Shown one piece after another: positions 9,093 through 18,732 of a stretch of DNA of 64,000 nt (position 1 is its first letter; each line of letters starts with the position of its first letter). A program made the translations under genes and the position numbers. The notes beneath the pieces are model-generated. The model had not been told where the DNA came from and ran no database searches. It saw only the letters and a program-made list of their open reading frames with translations. This DNA comes from Halomicroarcula saliterrae (lineage in GTDB: Archaea; Halobacteriota; Halobacteria; Halobacteriales; Haloarculaceae), in the NCBI RefSeq assembly GCF_031624395.1, contig NZ_JAMQON010000005.1, forward strand, positions 1 to 64,000, in the 5' to 3' direction.

Positions 9093-9898
9093 GACACGTC
9101 CCTCCGGGCGAAGCTCGCGTAGGCGAGCCCGAGCGGCCCGACGCTCCACAGCACCAGCAGGGCCAGCGCAACCCACCCGCCGAGGTACCACGGGCCGTCG
9201 ACTGGCCCGCCATTGGTCACGAACCCGGCGACGACTCGCTGGAACACGTGTCCGGGTTCGAGGCCGAGGAGGAACTGCGCCGGGCCGGGCAGACCGCCGT
9301 CGACGACGCCGGCGGCGTTCAGCCCGACCCTGAGCGCCGTCCCGACAGCGTCCCAGACGACGACGAACAGGAAGACCAGGGCGAACGAGAGCACCAGCGC
9401 CCGGCGCCTCGTGGCGACGACGAGCGAGGTCGCGAGGCCGAGTCCACACCAGACTACCCCGAAGAGAACCGTCAGTAGCGCGAACGCCAGGAACCGGCCG
9501 ACCACGAGCTCGCCGAACGGATAGACGACGAGCACCCCGGCGCCGGCCATGGCCGCCAGCAGCGCCCCGGTCAGGAGGCCCGCGCGGCTACAGAACTTCC
9601 CGAGAACCACGTCCAGTCGGCTGTTCGGCAGGGAGAGCGAGAGGCGGAGGGCGCCGGATTCGCGTTCGTTCACCACCGCGCCGTAGCCCAGCAACACGCC
9701 GACGAACGGCAGCAGCGTCGTGAGCCAGCCCGTGACAAAGCCGCCGAACCGGGCCGTCGTTATCGGGGCGGACCCGACTATCGGGTAGATATACGCCGCG
9801 AGGAGGACACTGATGACTGTCAGCCAGAGCAGTAGCTTGCTCGACCGAGCGCCGACAGTCAGCTCGACGTCCTGTCGAGCGATGGTCTGCCAGGTCAT
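9089..9898 (-). CDS. ABC-2 type exporter permease
   Basis: This 269-residue protein has six or so transmembrane helices and the same N-terminal plan as its downstream neighbour (MTWQTIARQDVELTVGARSS, then NERESGALRLSLSLPNSRLD). The two permeases are therefore paralogues that probably pair. It overlaps both the ATPase gene before it and the permease after it by ATGA, so the three are one transcript and probably one complex. The substrate cannot be read from sequence. Confidence 0.88.
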   Translation of the reverse strand: MTWQTIARQDVELTVGARSSKLLLWLTVISVLLAAYIYPIVGSAPITTARFGGFVTGWLTTLLPFVGVLLGYGAVVNERESGALRLSLSLPNSRLDVVLGKFCSRAGLLTGALLAAMAGAGVLVVYPFGELVVGRFLAFALLTVLFGVVWCGLGLATSLVVATRRRALVLSFALVFLFVVVWDAVGTALRVGLNAAGVVDGGLPGPAQFLLGLEPGHVFQRVVAGFVTNGGPVDGPWYLGGWVALALLVLWSVGPLGLAYASFARRDVS

Positions 9899-10809
9899 CG
9901 GTTACGGGCCCCGGTGTACTCTATGAACATGTCCTCCAGTGAGGCCTCGTCGGTCCGGAAGTTCACGACGTCGACGCCCAGCGACCGGAGTTCGACGAGG
10001 ATGTCCATCTTCGCGTCGTCGACGCAGGTGACCTCTATCGTCTGGTCGCCGGCTGTGACCACCGTCTCGACGCCGTCGACGGCTCTGATCGCTTCCAGCA
10101 TTCCCTCGACGAACTCGGCGACGGTGATGACGAGTTTGGTCCCGCCGCCGAGGGAACTGCGGAGCCCCGCGATGGTGTCGACAGCGACGAGTTCGCCGTC
10201 CTGCAGGATGCCGACGCGGTCACAGACGGCTTCGACCTGTTCGAGGATGTGGCTCGAAAAGAAGACGGTCGCACCGCGTGCGTTCTCCTCGCGGAGAATC
10301 TCACGCATCTGTGCGGCGCCGTTGGGGTCCAGCCCGGTACTGGGTTCGTCGAGTATCAACAGGTCCGGCTCCCCGACTAGGGCCATCCCCAACACGAGCC
10401 GCTGGGCCATCCCCTTGGAGTACTCACTGGCCTGCCGGTCCGCGTCACCGCGGATACCGACGCGGTCCAGGATCTCTATCGGGTCGTCGTCGACTTCCTT
10501 CGAGTTGATCGCGTACTCTATGTGCTGGCGGCCGGTGAGTCCCTCGAACACCGAGTATCCCTCCGGGAGCACGCCGACCCGTTCGCGCGCTGCGACCCCC
10601 GCCCGCTGACAGTCGTACCCGAAGATGCTGACCGACCCCTCCGTCGGTTTCGCGAAGTCGAGCAGCATGTTGATGAAGGTCGATTTCCCGGCGCCGTTGG
10701 GCCCGAGAAAGCCGAACGTCTCGCCTTCCTCGACCTCGAAATCGACCCGGTCGAGCGCTACCTGTTTTCGATACTGCTTCGATACATCTACCGCATCAAT
10801 CGCTGCCAT
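9895..10809 (-). CDS. ABC exporter ATPase
   Basis: This 304-residue ATPase has Walker A GPNGAGKS (36-43), the signature SKGMAQRLVLGMAL, Walker B LLILDEPSTGLDP and an H-loop (FFSSHILEQVEAVC). A C-terminal regulatory domain of about 80 residues is typical of ABC-2 exporters. I chose the ATG at 10809 (MAAIDAVDVSKQY) rather than 10878 because family similarity begins there and the extra residues are non-acidic. It is the first gene of a three-gene exporter operon and is transcribed away from the Bat-type regulator, with about 200 bases between start codons. That regulator might control it, but this is inference. Confidence 0.93.
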   Translation of the reverse strand: MAAIDAVDVSKQYRKQVALDRVDFEVEEGETFGFLGPNGAGKSTFINMLLDFAKPTEGSVSIFGYDCQRAGVAARERVGVLPEGYSVFEGLTGRQHIEYAINSKEVDDDPIEILDRVGIRGDADRQASEYSKGMAQRLVLGMALVGEPDLLILDEPSTGLDPNGAAQMREILREENARGATVFFSSHILEQVEAVCDRVGILQDGELVAVDTIAGLRSSLGGGTKLVITVAEFVEGMLEAIRAVDGVETVVTAGDQTIEVTCVDDAKMDILVELRSLGVDVVNFRTDEASLEDMFIEYTGARNR

Positions 10810-11025
10810 ATCCGTACGGAGTAGTGACAGCGGTATAATCCATCCACCAGAGTCTCTGACCCAGAAACCGGACCGCACCGATACTCGACGCGTTACCCGA
10901 GCACCACAGTCATCGGTATGCCCGCTGTCAGTGAAGACACGGACGACCGAGACGACCCGGGGCTGTTCCGACGGGCCATCGCCGGACGCAATAGATTATC
11001 ACCGTTCAATTTAAGACTACTACTC

Positions 11026-12567
11026 ATGGACGAATGGCTACGTCGGGCACCGGTCGGCCTCATCAAGGTCGCGACCGATGGCACCGTCGTCGACGTCAAC
11101 GAGGCCGCACAGTCGTTGCTTCAGACCGCGGACGACCCGGCCGGGGCCCCGCTCTCCGAGACGTTTCCCCGCTCCGTCGAAGACACCCTGTTGGTCGCGT
11201 TCGACGGCGACTCTGTCACTGAGACCGCCTTCGAGGAGTACTATCCGGACCCGGAGCGGTGGCTCAGTGTCTCGGTCGTGCCCACCGACGACGGGGCCGC
11301 GGTCTACGTGCAGAATATCACCGCCCGGCGGCGGGGCCAACAGTCCGTCGAGCGGTTGCAGAAAGAACGCGAACGGACGGCCGTCATCGACCGGGTACAG
11401 TCGGAGATTCTCGGTGAGCTCGTCAGTGCGTCGTCCCGCGCGGAAATCGCCGAAACGCTCTGTCGGGGGCTCGGCGAAACCGAACTGTACGAATTCGCGT
11501 GGGTCGGCGCGCGCGATATCGGTGGAGACGAGCTCACAGTTCAGGCGGTGGCGGGCGACACCGGTCAGATTGCCACCGCGATACGCGACGCGGTTGCGGA
11601 CGATACTGCGACGACTATCGAAGAACACGCCGTCGCGGACGGCCGGCTACGGACAGCGCAACCACTCGCAGCGAGTGAGCGCGTGCCCGAAGCCGTTCGC
11701 ATCGCCGGGTTCGCCGCCGGTGTGCAGTCGGCACTGGCCATCCCGCTGGTGTACGGTTCGAGCGTCCACGGTGTGGTCGGCGTCTATGCCGGCGGCACCG
11801 AGGCGTTCTCCGACCGGGAACGCACCAGTTTCGAGACCCTGGGCGAGGTAGCCGGATTCGGGGTCACTGCCGCCCGAAACCGGAATCTCCTGCTCTCCGA
11901 TAGTGTCGCCGAGATAACGTTCGAGGTCGGTGACAGCTCGGTGCTGGCAGAGCTGAGCCGGCTGTTCGACTCGGAGCTGACACTGGGCGGACTCGTTCCG
12001 AGCGGCGATGACGGGCTGCTGTGTTTCGTCTCCGTTAGGGACTACGACGTCCAGACGACCGAGGCCGTGATTTCGAGGGTCGACGGCATCGACGAAGCCA
12101 GAGTCATCGATGCGTCCGACCGAGGGGGGACTCTCGAACTCGGAATCACCGGGTCGACACCGCTGCTCGCGGTCTCGTCTCTCGGGGGGACTGTTCGGCG
12201 AGGGAGCTTCGACAGGGGGACCGGCGAAATCGTGGTCGACCTGCCGCCGGACGGTGACGTTCGCCGGATCGTAGAGACGGTGCGAAACGAGTACGACGCC
12301 GAGTTCGTCGCCAAAACGGAACGGGAACGGACGGTGAGTACTGCGCGCGAGTTCCGCGACCAGCTGGACGACCGGCTGACTGAGCGACAGCGGACTGCCC
12401 TCCGGACGGCCTACCTCGCGGACTATTTCGAATCACCTCGGGGGAGCACCGCAGCGGAGGTCGCGTCCGCGCTCGATATCAGCGATTCCACGCTGCTGTA
12501 TCATCTCCGAGCGGGACAACGAAAACTACTGGACGCGTATCTCGTGGAAGAAGGGGTTCGCGAGTAG
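11026..12567 (+). CDS. PAS-GAF-Bat transcriptional regulator with HTH_10
   Basis: Counted from an upstream ATG at 10918, the protein is 549 residues; from my preferred ATG at 11026 it is 513. It has an N-terminal PAS domain (APVGLIKVATDGTVVDVNEA), a GAF domain (about 155-310), a Bat-type linker and a C-terminal HTH_10 helix-turn-helix (LTERQRTALRTAYLADYFES, then STAAEVASALDISDSTLLYHL). The bacterio-opsin-activator family couples small-molecule, redox or light sensing to transcription. The start is uncertain: the region before 11026 is AT-rich with TTTAAGA, and either ATG is possible. It is divergent from the ABC exporter operon. Confidence 0.9.
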   Translation: MDEWLRRAPVGLIKVATDGTVVDVNEAAQSLLQTADDPAGAPLSETFPRSVEDTLLVAFDGDSVTETAFEEYYPDPERWLSVSVVPTDDGAAVYVQNITARRRGQQSVERLQKERERTAVIDRVQSEILGELVSASSRAEIAETLCRGLGETELYEFAWVGARDIGGDELTVQAVAGDTGQIATAIRDAVADDTATTIEEHAVADGRLRTAQPLAASERVPEAVRIAGFAAGVQSALAIPLVYGSSVHGVVGVYAGGTEAFSDRERTSFETLGEVAGFGVTAARNRNLLLSDSVAEITFEVGDSSVLAELSRLFDSELTLGGLVPSGDDGLLCFVSVRDYDVQTTEAVISRVDGIDEARVIDASDRGGTLELGITGSTPLLAVSSLGGTVRRGSFDRGTGEIVVDLPPDGDVRRIVETVRNEYDAEFVAKTERERTVSTAREFRDQLDDRLTERQRTALRTAYLADYFESPRGSTAAEVASALDISDSTLLYHLRAGQRKLLDAYLVEEGVRE

Positions 12568-12587
12568 CGTCGCGAGGTGAGCGCCAG

Positions 12588-13166
12588 TCAGAACTCCTCG
12601 CGTTCGATCTGTGCGAACTGATCGAGGATACTGTCGTCGGTCAGGAGCCGTCGGGCGCGTCGTTCCAGTCGCTGGGCCCTGTCCGCCGTCGCCGCGTATC
12701 CGTCGTGACCATCACGTTGCTCGGCGTTCATCTCGGCAGCGAGCACCGCCCGCTTCGATTCGGCACTGAAGAACTCCCCGAGCGTTTCGTACGCCAGCAG
12801 CTTCCGTTGCTGGTCGACGACCGCCTGTATATCGTCGCGTTCGACGGGCTTGCACAGGTAATCGTCGAAGGGCATGTCGAGCACCTCGAACCCGGGGTCG
12901 ACTGCGGTCACCATCACGACCCGGCCGTAATACCCGCGTTCGACTAGCGCCTCCAGCACGTCGTCGCCGGACATACCCGGCATGTGGCGGTCCAGGAGGA
13001 CGATGTCGACCGTCGATTCGTCGATGATCGAGAGGGCCGTCTCACCGCTGTAGGCTGTCTCGACGTCGCAGTGCCCTCGAAGCCGAAGGGCATACGCATC
13101 TGCTACTTCCTGCTCGTCATCGACGACAAGCGCACGCAGTGTGGTCACGGCATCACGTTCTGGCAT
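12588..13166 (-). CDS. HalX-domain response regulator
   Basis: This 192-residue protein has a receiver domain with the acidic pocket ALVVDDE, phosphoacceptor Asp59 (IVLLDRHMPGMSG), the conserved Thr in MVTAVD and Lys106 in LCKPV. A C-terminal HalX domain (about 125-192) follows, a helical module found mainly in haloarchaeal regulators. No DNA-binding domain is visible, so output is probably by protein interaction. It is convergent with the Bat regulator, 20 bases away. A cognate kinase is not adjacent; the two kinases at 3-6 kb are candidates. Confidence 0.93.
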   Translation of the reverse strand: MPERDAVTTLRALVVDDEQEVADAYALRLRGHCDVETAYSGETALSIIDESTVDIVLLDRHMPGMSGDDVLEALVERGYYGRVVMVTAVDPGFEVLDMPFDDYLCKPVERDDIQAVVDQQRKLLAYETLGEFFSAESKRAVLAAEMNAEQRDGHDGYAATADRAQRLERRARRLLTDDSILDQFAQIEREEF

Positions 13167-13318
13167 CTGTTTCGATAGGTCGTCTGGGGTTCGTCACTGA
13201 ATCCTCATAACTGATGGGCTTCGCCGGTCGTACTGTCTGCATAGCTAGAGTCTACCGAGCGGTGTATGCGGAATAGCTAGCATCGATACTCAGTGTGCCC
13301 GGGCCACTCTCTCGTAGT

Positions 13319-13672
13319 ATGTCCGCCCAACTCACGAAAGGCCAATCGAACCACACCACGGACGATCTGACGACCGTCGATCTCTCGACGGCCGAACTGT
13401 TCGACCTCTTTGGCGACCAGTACACCCGTCGCGTGTACGAGGCGGTGGCGGAGCAACCGCGGTGTGGCCGTGCCGTCGCCGAAGCGGCCGACGTCTCGCG
13501 ACCGACTGCGTACCGCCGTCTCAACGACCTCCGTGACGCCGGTCTCGTCCGAACTGAGCGGACCATCTGTATGGACGGCCATCACCGCGAACAGTTTGAA
13601 GCCGTAGCCACGTCGATAGTGGTGTCCGTCGACCAGGATGGACTCGATACCCCAGTCACCGTTACGGAGTAG
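13319..13672 (+). CDS. Small winged-helix regulator, ArsR-like
   Basis: This 117-residue protein carries a winged helix at about 25-85 (LFDLFGDQYTRRVYEAVAEQ, ADVSRPTAYRRLNDLRDAGL) and a short beta tail. It resembles the haloarchaeal ArsR-like/DUF7344-type regulators that act on nearby genes. I chose the ATG at 13319 because the upstream ATG at 13295 adds residues without homology feel. It stands between the response regulator and a convergent membrane protein gene. Target genes are unknown. Confidence 0.8.
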   Translation: MSAQLTKGQSNHTTDDLTTVDLSTAELFDLFGDQYTRRVYEAVAEQPRCGRAVAEAADVSRPTAYRRLNDLRDAGLVRTERTICMDGHHREQFEAVATSIVVSVDQDGLDTPVTVTE

Positions 13673-13715
13673 TGTCGCCGTTTCTCCGGACTGTTGAATA
13701 TTCGCTGGCGCGCGG

Positions 13716-14456
13716 CTACAACTCAGACCTGTCGTCCTCGCCGCGCAACTGGACGAACGCCTCTGCCAGGATTCCCAGTACGAGCAGTGAGAACGGCAGC
13801 GTGACCAGGCCGGACGCGAGGGTGCTCATCGCCGGGCCCGCGACCGCGCCGACGACGAACGAAACCAGTGCGGCCAGAATCCCCGGGACGAGCCCGAAGC
13901 CGACGAAGACGATCAGGAGCAGCCCGAACAGCGGGATCCAGTGGCCGCGTGTCAGGGTCCAGCTATTCCGGAGGGCGGCGACGAAATTGTCGTCCTCGAC
14001 GGCGATATAGACGAGCGTGAACAGGAACGCGACGTAGGCGACGATTCCGGGGACGAGAAACAGGAGTGACCCAAGGAACACGAGGAGACCGTACACGAAG
14101 CCGCCTACCAGTGCGTTGGCCACAACGATGACCATATTCCGGGTGTAGTATTCAGACGGAATTCCGTCCGTCTGCCCGCCGACGAAGGTCCGGATCGAAA
14201 CGATGGCCGCTACTTGCAGTAACAGCAGGGAGAGGACCGCAACAGCCGCCGAGATGGCGAGCGGAACGTCCAGGGCCGGAAGTGGCACGTCTGTCATCTG
14301 GGGGTTCGATCGGTGTAGCGCCGTGACGAACGCGCTGTAGAACGCCACCTGCCAGACGAGCCCAAGTAGCATGTACGCGAGGGTGAGGACCACTCCGTTT
14401 CTATTTGCGATACGACTGAATCCACCAGTCAGGGCGGAACCGATATTCAGGGTCAC
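13716..14456 (-). CDS. Polytopic membrane protein, DUF7847-like
   Basis: This 246-residue protein has about six hydrophobic helices with Gly-rich packing, including the segment FLVPGIVAYVAFLFTLVYIAVEDDNF and RNSWTLTRGHW. That pattern (membrane helix, EDxxFxxALRxSWxLTRG) is characteristic of a haloarchaeal family of unknown function that resembles glycerophosphoryl-diester-phosphodiesterase membrane domains. The acidic C-terminus (LRGEDDRSEL) is probably cytoplasmic. It is monocistronic and convergent with the winged-helix gene. Role unknown. Confidence 0.8.
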   Translation of the reverse strand: MTLNIGSALTGGFSRIANRNGVVLTLAYMLLGLVWQVAFYSAFVTALHRSNPQMTDVPLPALDVPLAISAAVAVLSLLLLQVAAIVSIRTFVGGQTDGIPSEYYTRNMVIVVANALVGGFVYGLLVFLGSLLFLVPGIVAYVAFLFTLVYIAVEDDNFVAALRNSWTLTRGHWIPLFGLLLIVFVGFGLVPGILAALVSFVVGAVAGPAMSTLASGLVTLPFSLLVLGILAEAFVQLRGEDDRSEL

Positions 14457-15227
14457 AGCAACGCTATATCCGCCGACCGAGTAGATGCTTCGCAGCGTTG
14501 CTCACACAGAGACGCACGACAACGTTTATATGGACCGGTTCTCGCGAGGAGAAATGATAAACAGCAGTCAGATTTGCACGGCAGAGATATCACTTTCACA
14601 TATAATATAATATTCCAATAGGACTGCCTACGTCACTCTCGAAAGACTGTCCACGATTGGATGCGGAAAGCCGATAGATAGCCTGTCAGCTCCGAAGCTC
14701 CGAATCTGATCGCAGTCAGCGAACCGGTGATTGGCATCGAGTACCAGTGGTTCCGACTGTACGCTGCCCCGAAGCCACAGAGGCAGTCGAAAATACCAAT
14801 ATGAGGTGCAATTCGGCAATCAAGACCACTCACACGGGCATATTTTCAATCTACTACGGCCGAAACGTACTGTCGAAACGCTGTGTCTCCCGTTGGCGGC
14901 GCAAAACACCTCCGTGTTGTGCTACCCGAGACGGGAGCCGATTTTCAGACGGAACACCGCTGCAACCGGACCGGTGACAGATATATAATTTTAGTGGCAA
15001 AACTACAGAATCACCAATTTCCAAACTAGTCACGGCCGACTCGAACCGACGACAGCTGAAAGCGGTCTCGGGAGTCTCACTCGCTGGCAGACAGTTCCGA
15101 ACGAGACAGTACCTCGTTCGGTTGTGTTTTCCACACTCGACATCGCTCACCCGCTTCTACCGTACTCGGTTTCAGCTAGCCCGCCCAGTCCCGGAAGACC
15201 TAATCCTGCGAGTGTCGCAGTGGATGT
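14457..15227. other. Long AT-richer intergenic region
   Basis: These 770 bases have no convincing gene. Two AT-rich patches stand out, at about 14,595-14,620 (ATATAATATAATATT) and 14,978-14,995 (GATATATAATTTTAG). Both look like archaeal promoters without a clear downstream gene, so short transcripts are possible. The small frames (14,731-14,988 plus, 14,854-15,150 minus) have no recognisable motif and compete with each other. Confidence 0.4.
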
Positions 15228-15728
15228 ATGCGACGTTCGCTACGGGACCAGCGACCGGCAGTCGACCAGACCGCGTTCGAGTCCGAACTGGCGTATCTCG
15301 TGGGAGACGTCACTGTCGGCGCTCGGTCGAGCCTCTGGCCGTTCGTTTGCCTGCGGGGCGACCGAGGCGCGACAGTCGTCGGCGAGGAGACCAACGTACA
15401 GGAGTTCTCGATGCTACACGGGGCGAGCATCGGCGACGGCGTGACTATCGGCCACAACGTCGTCGTCGATTACGCGACCGTCGAGTCCCACTCGCTCGTC
15501 GGGATGTCGAGCACCGTTCAGGCGGACGCAGTCGTCGAATCCGACTGTCTCGTGGCGGCGGGAAGCCTCGTGACGCAGGGACAGACCGTTCCGGAGGGGC
15601 ATCTCGCGTACGGCGCGCCCGCCGAGACCAGGCCCCTCACCGACGACCAGCGAGCCGAGATCAGCCGGGTTCACGAACTCTACGTCGAACACGCACAGCA
15701 GTACAGAGACGAGGGCCATTTCGAGTGA
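15228..15728 (+). CDS. Gamma-carbonic-anhydrase-like hexapeptide-repeat protein
   Basis: This 166-residue left-handed beta-helix protein is of the gamma-carbonic anhydrase/YrdA family. The RGD motif (CLRGDRG) and NVQE are in place. Two of the three zinc histidines are present, His64 in MLHGAS and His76 in TIGHNV. The third, normally five residues after the second (position 81), is Asp (VVVDY). The fold and trimeric active-site groove should be kept, but zinc binding and bicarbonate chemistry may be altered. It lies just upstream of the acyl-CoA ligase on the same strand. Confidence 0.85.
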   Translation: MRRSLRDQRPAVDQTAFESELAYLVGDVTVGARSSLWPFVCLRGDRGATVVGEETNVQEFSMLHGASIGDGVTIGHNVVVDYATVESHSLVGMSSTVQADAVVESDCLVAAGSLVTQGQTVPEGHLAYGAPAETRPLTDDQRAEISRVHELYVEHAQQYRDEGHFE

Positions 15729-15805
15729 CCGTTCGTTCCGACGGACTGCCGTGTGTATTTTGACCGCCAGCTATACTATCCGGCCACACACACGTCAAAG
15801 CAGCT

Positions 15806-17809
15806 ATGTCAGAGGACTCGCTGACAGAGACCGGTGTCGTCCACGAACCGACGCAGTCGTTCGTCGAATCAACGAACGTCTGGCAGTTCATGCAGGCCTA
15901 CGATATCGACGATTACGACGAACTCATCGAACGGACGACGACGGATATCGACGGCGTCCCCGATTCCGGCGTCGAGTGGTTCTGGGACGAACTCGTCGAC
16001 TACCTCGACATCGAGTTCTACGAGGCGTACGACCGAGTCCGGGACGACAGCGATGGGCCACAGTTCACCGACTGGTACCCCGGTGGTGAACTCAACGCCG
16101 CACACAACGTTCTGGACCGGCACGCGGCGCCCGATTCCGAGACCCGGAACAAAGTCGCCTGTATCTGGGAGGGCGAGGACGGCGAGGTCCGTGACGTGAC
16201 CTATCACGAACTCCAGCGCCAAGCCAACAAGGTCGCGAACGCTCTCGACGAACGTGGCATCGAGACGGGTGACACCGTCGGCCTGTACATGCCGATGGTC
16301 CCCGAAGTCATCTCGATTCTGTACGGCTGTTTCAAGATAGGCGCCATCGCTGTCCCTATCTTCTCCGGATTCGGTGTCGACGCGGCCGCGACCCGCATCG
16401 AGGACGCCGAGTGCAGTGTCCTGTTCACCGGCGACGGCTTCCAGCGGCGTGGCGGCCAGATTACGCTAAAGGAAACCGCCGACAGCGCCATCGACGCGGC
16501 CGGCCACGTCGAGCACACCGTCGTCTACGACCGGCTCGGTCTCGCCGGTGGCGGCGACATCCCCTGGGACGACGACCGCGACGAGCTCTGGATCGACGCC
16601 GTCGAGCCACAGGACGACAGCTACGAGACGAAGTCGCTCGACTCGGCCCAGGAGTCGATGCTGCTGTACTCCTCGGGCACGACGGGCAAACCCAAGGGCA
16701 TCGTCCACACGCACGCGGGGGCGCTCATGCAGGCGGCAAAAGAGCTCCACTTCGGCTTCGACCTCAAACCCGCTGACCGCTTTTTCTGGGTCTCAGACAT
16801 CGGGTGGATGATGGGGCCGTGGACGCTGATGGGTACCCACGCATTCGGCGGCACGATGTTCATGTACGAGGGCGCGCCCGACCACCCCCAGCCCGACCGA
16901 TTCTGGGAGATGATCGACCGCCACAAGCTCACCCAGTTTGGCATCTCGCCGACCGCTATCCGCGCGCTTCGAAAGCACGGCGACGAGTGGGTCGAGAACC
17001 ACGACCTCTCCAGTCTGCGTCTGCTCGGCTCGACGGGTGAGCCGTGGGACGCGGAATCCTGGCAATGGTTCTACGAACAGGTCGGCGGCGGCGAAACGCC
17101 CATCATCAACATCTCCGGGGGAACCGAGATCATGGGCTGCTTCCTCATGCCGATGCCGACGCAGCCACTCAAACCCGGGACGCTCGGCGGGCCCGGCCTC
17201 GGCATGCACATCGACATCGTCGACGCCGACGGGACCAGTGTCAGGGAGTCGCACGAGCGCGGCTACCTCGTGGCCCGTGACTCCTGCCCGTCGATGACGA
17301 AATCGCTGTGGAGCGGCGACGAGCGGTATCTCGAGGAGTACTGGTCGACCTTCGATGACCTCTGGGACCACGGCGACTGGGCGCAGAAAGACGAGGACGG
17401 GCTCTGGTTCCTGCACGGGCGGGCAGACGACGCGCTGAACGTCGCCGGCCGCAAGGTCGGGCCGGCCGAAGTCGAGGGGGCAGCGATGGAACACGACGAC
17501 GTGAACCAGGCCGCCGCTGTCGGCGTCCCCGACGAGACGACGGGGACTGCCGTCGTGCTCTACGTCATCGTCGAGGACGGCGTCACCGAGACCGACGAGT
17601 TGCGCACGGACATCCGTGCCATCATCGGCCAGGAGCACGGGAAGCCGTTCCGGCCCCGGGAGGTGCTGTTCGTCGACGAGTTCCCCAAGACCCAGTCGGG
17701 CAAAATCATCCGCCGGGCGGTCGAGGCGACGTACACCGGCGACGACCTCGGTGATATGAGCAGTATCGAGAATCCGGAAGCGCTCGAAACCGTCGAGAAC
17801 GCGCGATAA
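15806..17809 (+). CDS. AMP-forming acyl-CoA ligase, acetyl/propionyl-CoA synthetase-like
   Basis: This 667-residue enzyme of the ANL superfamily activates a carboxylate as acyl-adenylate and transfers it to CoA. The P-loop is YSSGTTGKPKGIVHTH, followed by the aromatic motif DIGWMMGPW, a TGEPW segment, the hinge GRADDALNVAGRKVGPAEVE and the C-terminal catalytic Lys in PKTQSGKIIRR. An ACAS_N-like N-terminal region (VEWFWDELVDYLDIEFYEAY) places it near the acetyl- or propionyl-CoA synthetases. It lies at the edge of a catabolic cluster and could activate an acid made by the aldehyde dehydrogenase at 20-21.4 kb. The actual acid is not predictable. Confidence 0.92.
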   Translation: MSEDSLTETGVVHEPTQSFVESTNVWQFMQAYDIDDYDELIERTTTDIDGVPDSGVEWFWDELVDYLDIEFYEAYDRVRDDSDGPQFTDWYPGGELNAAHNVLDRHAAPDSETRNKVACIWEGEDGEVRDVTYHELQRQANKVANALDERGIETGDTVGLYMPMVPEVISILYGCFKIGAIAVPIFSGFGVDAAATRIEDAECSVLFTGDGFQRRGGQITLKETADSAIDAAGHVEHTVVYDRLGLAGGGDIPWDDDRDELWIDAVEPQDDSYETKSLDSAQESMLLYSSGTTGKPKGIVHTHAGALMQAAKELHFGFDLKPADRFFWVSDIGWMMGPWTLMGTHAFGGTMFMYEGAPDHPQPDRFWEMIDRHKLTQFGISPTAIRALRKHGDEWVENHDLSSLRLLGSTGEPWDAESWQWFYEQVGGGETPIINISGGTEIMGCFLMPMPTQPLKPGTLGGPGLGMHIDIVDADGTSVRESHERGYLVARDSCPSMTKSLWSGDERYLEEYWSTFDDLWDHGDWAQKDEDGLWFLHGRADDALNVAGRKVGPAEVEGAAMEHDDVNQAAAVGVPDETTGTAVVLYVIVEDGVTETDELRTDIRAIIGQEHGKPFRPREVLFVDEFPKTQSGKIIRRAVEATYTGDDLGDMSSIENPEALETVENAR

Positions 17810-17863
17810 GTACCGCGGGCGTCACGTACGACCGTGGCTGACTGGGCACGCAGTCACCGTTTC

Positions 17864-18298
17864 TCAGGGGGCGGGAATCGCGACGACTGGCCCGTCGGCC
17901 GACAGCAGCACGTCCTGGGCCGTCGACCCGAAGACGGCTTTGCCGGTCCGGCTCCGCTTTCGCATTCCCATGACGATAGTGTCGATGTCGTGGTCGGCGG
18001 CGTACTGGGTGATCTCGCTCGACGGTTTTCCGTCCACGATATCGCTGGACAACTCGACGCCGTGGTCGGCGGCGGTCTCCCTGGCCGCGTCGAACAGCTC
18101 CTCGGCCGCTTCGCGTTCCGCGGCGTACCAGCCCTCGTCGCGGCCGCGGCCACCCCGACTGGGACTGGTTTTCTTTTCGGTGTACTCGATGACGTGCAGC
18201 AGCGTGATATCGGCGTCCGCGTGGCGCGAGACGGCGTACGTAACAGCCGCGTTCGATTGCGGTGAGTCGTCGACCGCGACCAGAATCCTGTGAGTCAT
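17864..18298 (-). CDS. Universal stress protein (UspA family)
   Basis: This 144-residue single Usp domain starts MTHRILVAVDDSPQSNAAV and ends with the nucleotide-binding loop GMRKRSRTGKAVFGS followed by VVAIPAP, so ATP binding is likely. The ATG at 18298 overlaps the upstream DUF59 stop by four bases, so it is co-translated. It is the last of a three-gene operon with DUF59 and the amidohydrolase. Usp proteins modulate stress or metabolic enzymes; a specific role here is unknown. Confidence 0.9.
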   Translation of the reverse strand: MTHRILVAVDDSPQSNAAVTYAVSRHADADITLLHVIEYTEKKTSPSRGGRGRDEGWYAAEREAAEELFDAARETAADHGVELSSDIVDGKPSSEITQYAADHDIDTIVMGMRKRSRTGKAVFGSTAQDVLLSADGPVVAIPAP

Positions 18299-18729
18299 GA
18301 CTCCGAGGACTGCTCGGCGTACGGGGTGATATCCGCGGCCTCGATGCGTTCCTCGAAGCGCTCGCGGCGCTCGGTCTGCTGTTCCTCTGACATCCGTTCG
18401 GCCGTCCAGACTTTGCCGCTGGTCACCTGATGGACGTCGGCCGTCTCGATGCCCGAGAGGGATTCGACACGCTCTCTGATCTCGTCGGTGATGTCCAGCA
18501 CGTACATACATCGCTGTGAGGTCAGCAGGATGTCGATGCGGGCTTCCCGGGCCGCCTCGTCGACTGCGATGTCGTCGACGAGCCCCAGGTCGATGATGTC
18601 GATCGGATGGTTACTCATGCAGCTGCAGGGGTCGAGCACCTCTCGCAACTGTCCTTTGACGGCCGTCGCGAGGTCGCTGTCGAACTCGGTCTCCGGTGTG
18701 ACGTGGCCGGTGTCGTCGATTACAGTCAT
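18295..18729 (-). CDS. DUF59/MIP18-type metal-sulfur assembly-like protein
   Basis: This 144-residue protein carries a DUF59 fold at about 22-105. It has the conserved Cys-bearing loop (DPCSCMSNHPIDIIDLGLVD) and a second Cys in TSQRCMYVLDI, then a charged helical C-terminus. Family members help Fe-S cluster assembly (SufT, MIP18) or assemble oxygenase complexes (PaaD). Its place directly after a metal-dependent amidohydrolase with only three bases between them suggests a role in maturing an enzyme of this catabolic region. This is inference. Confidence 0.8.
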   Translation of the reverse strand: MTVIDDTGHVTPETEFDSDLATAVKGQLREVLDPCSCMSNHPIDIIDLGLVDDIAVDEAAREARIDILLTSQRCMYVLDITDEIRERVESLSGIETADVHQVTSGKVWTAERMSEEQQTERRERFEERIEAADITPYAEQSSES

Positions 18730-18732
18730 GGG

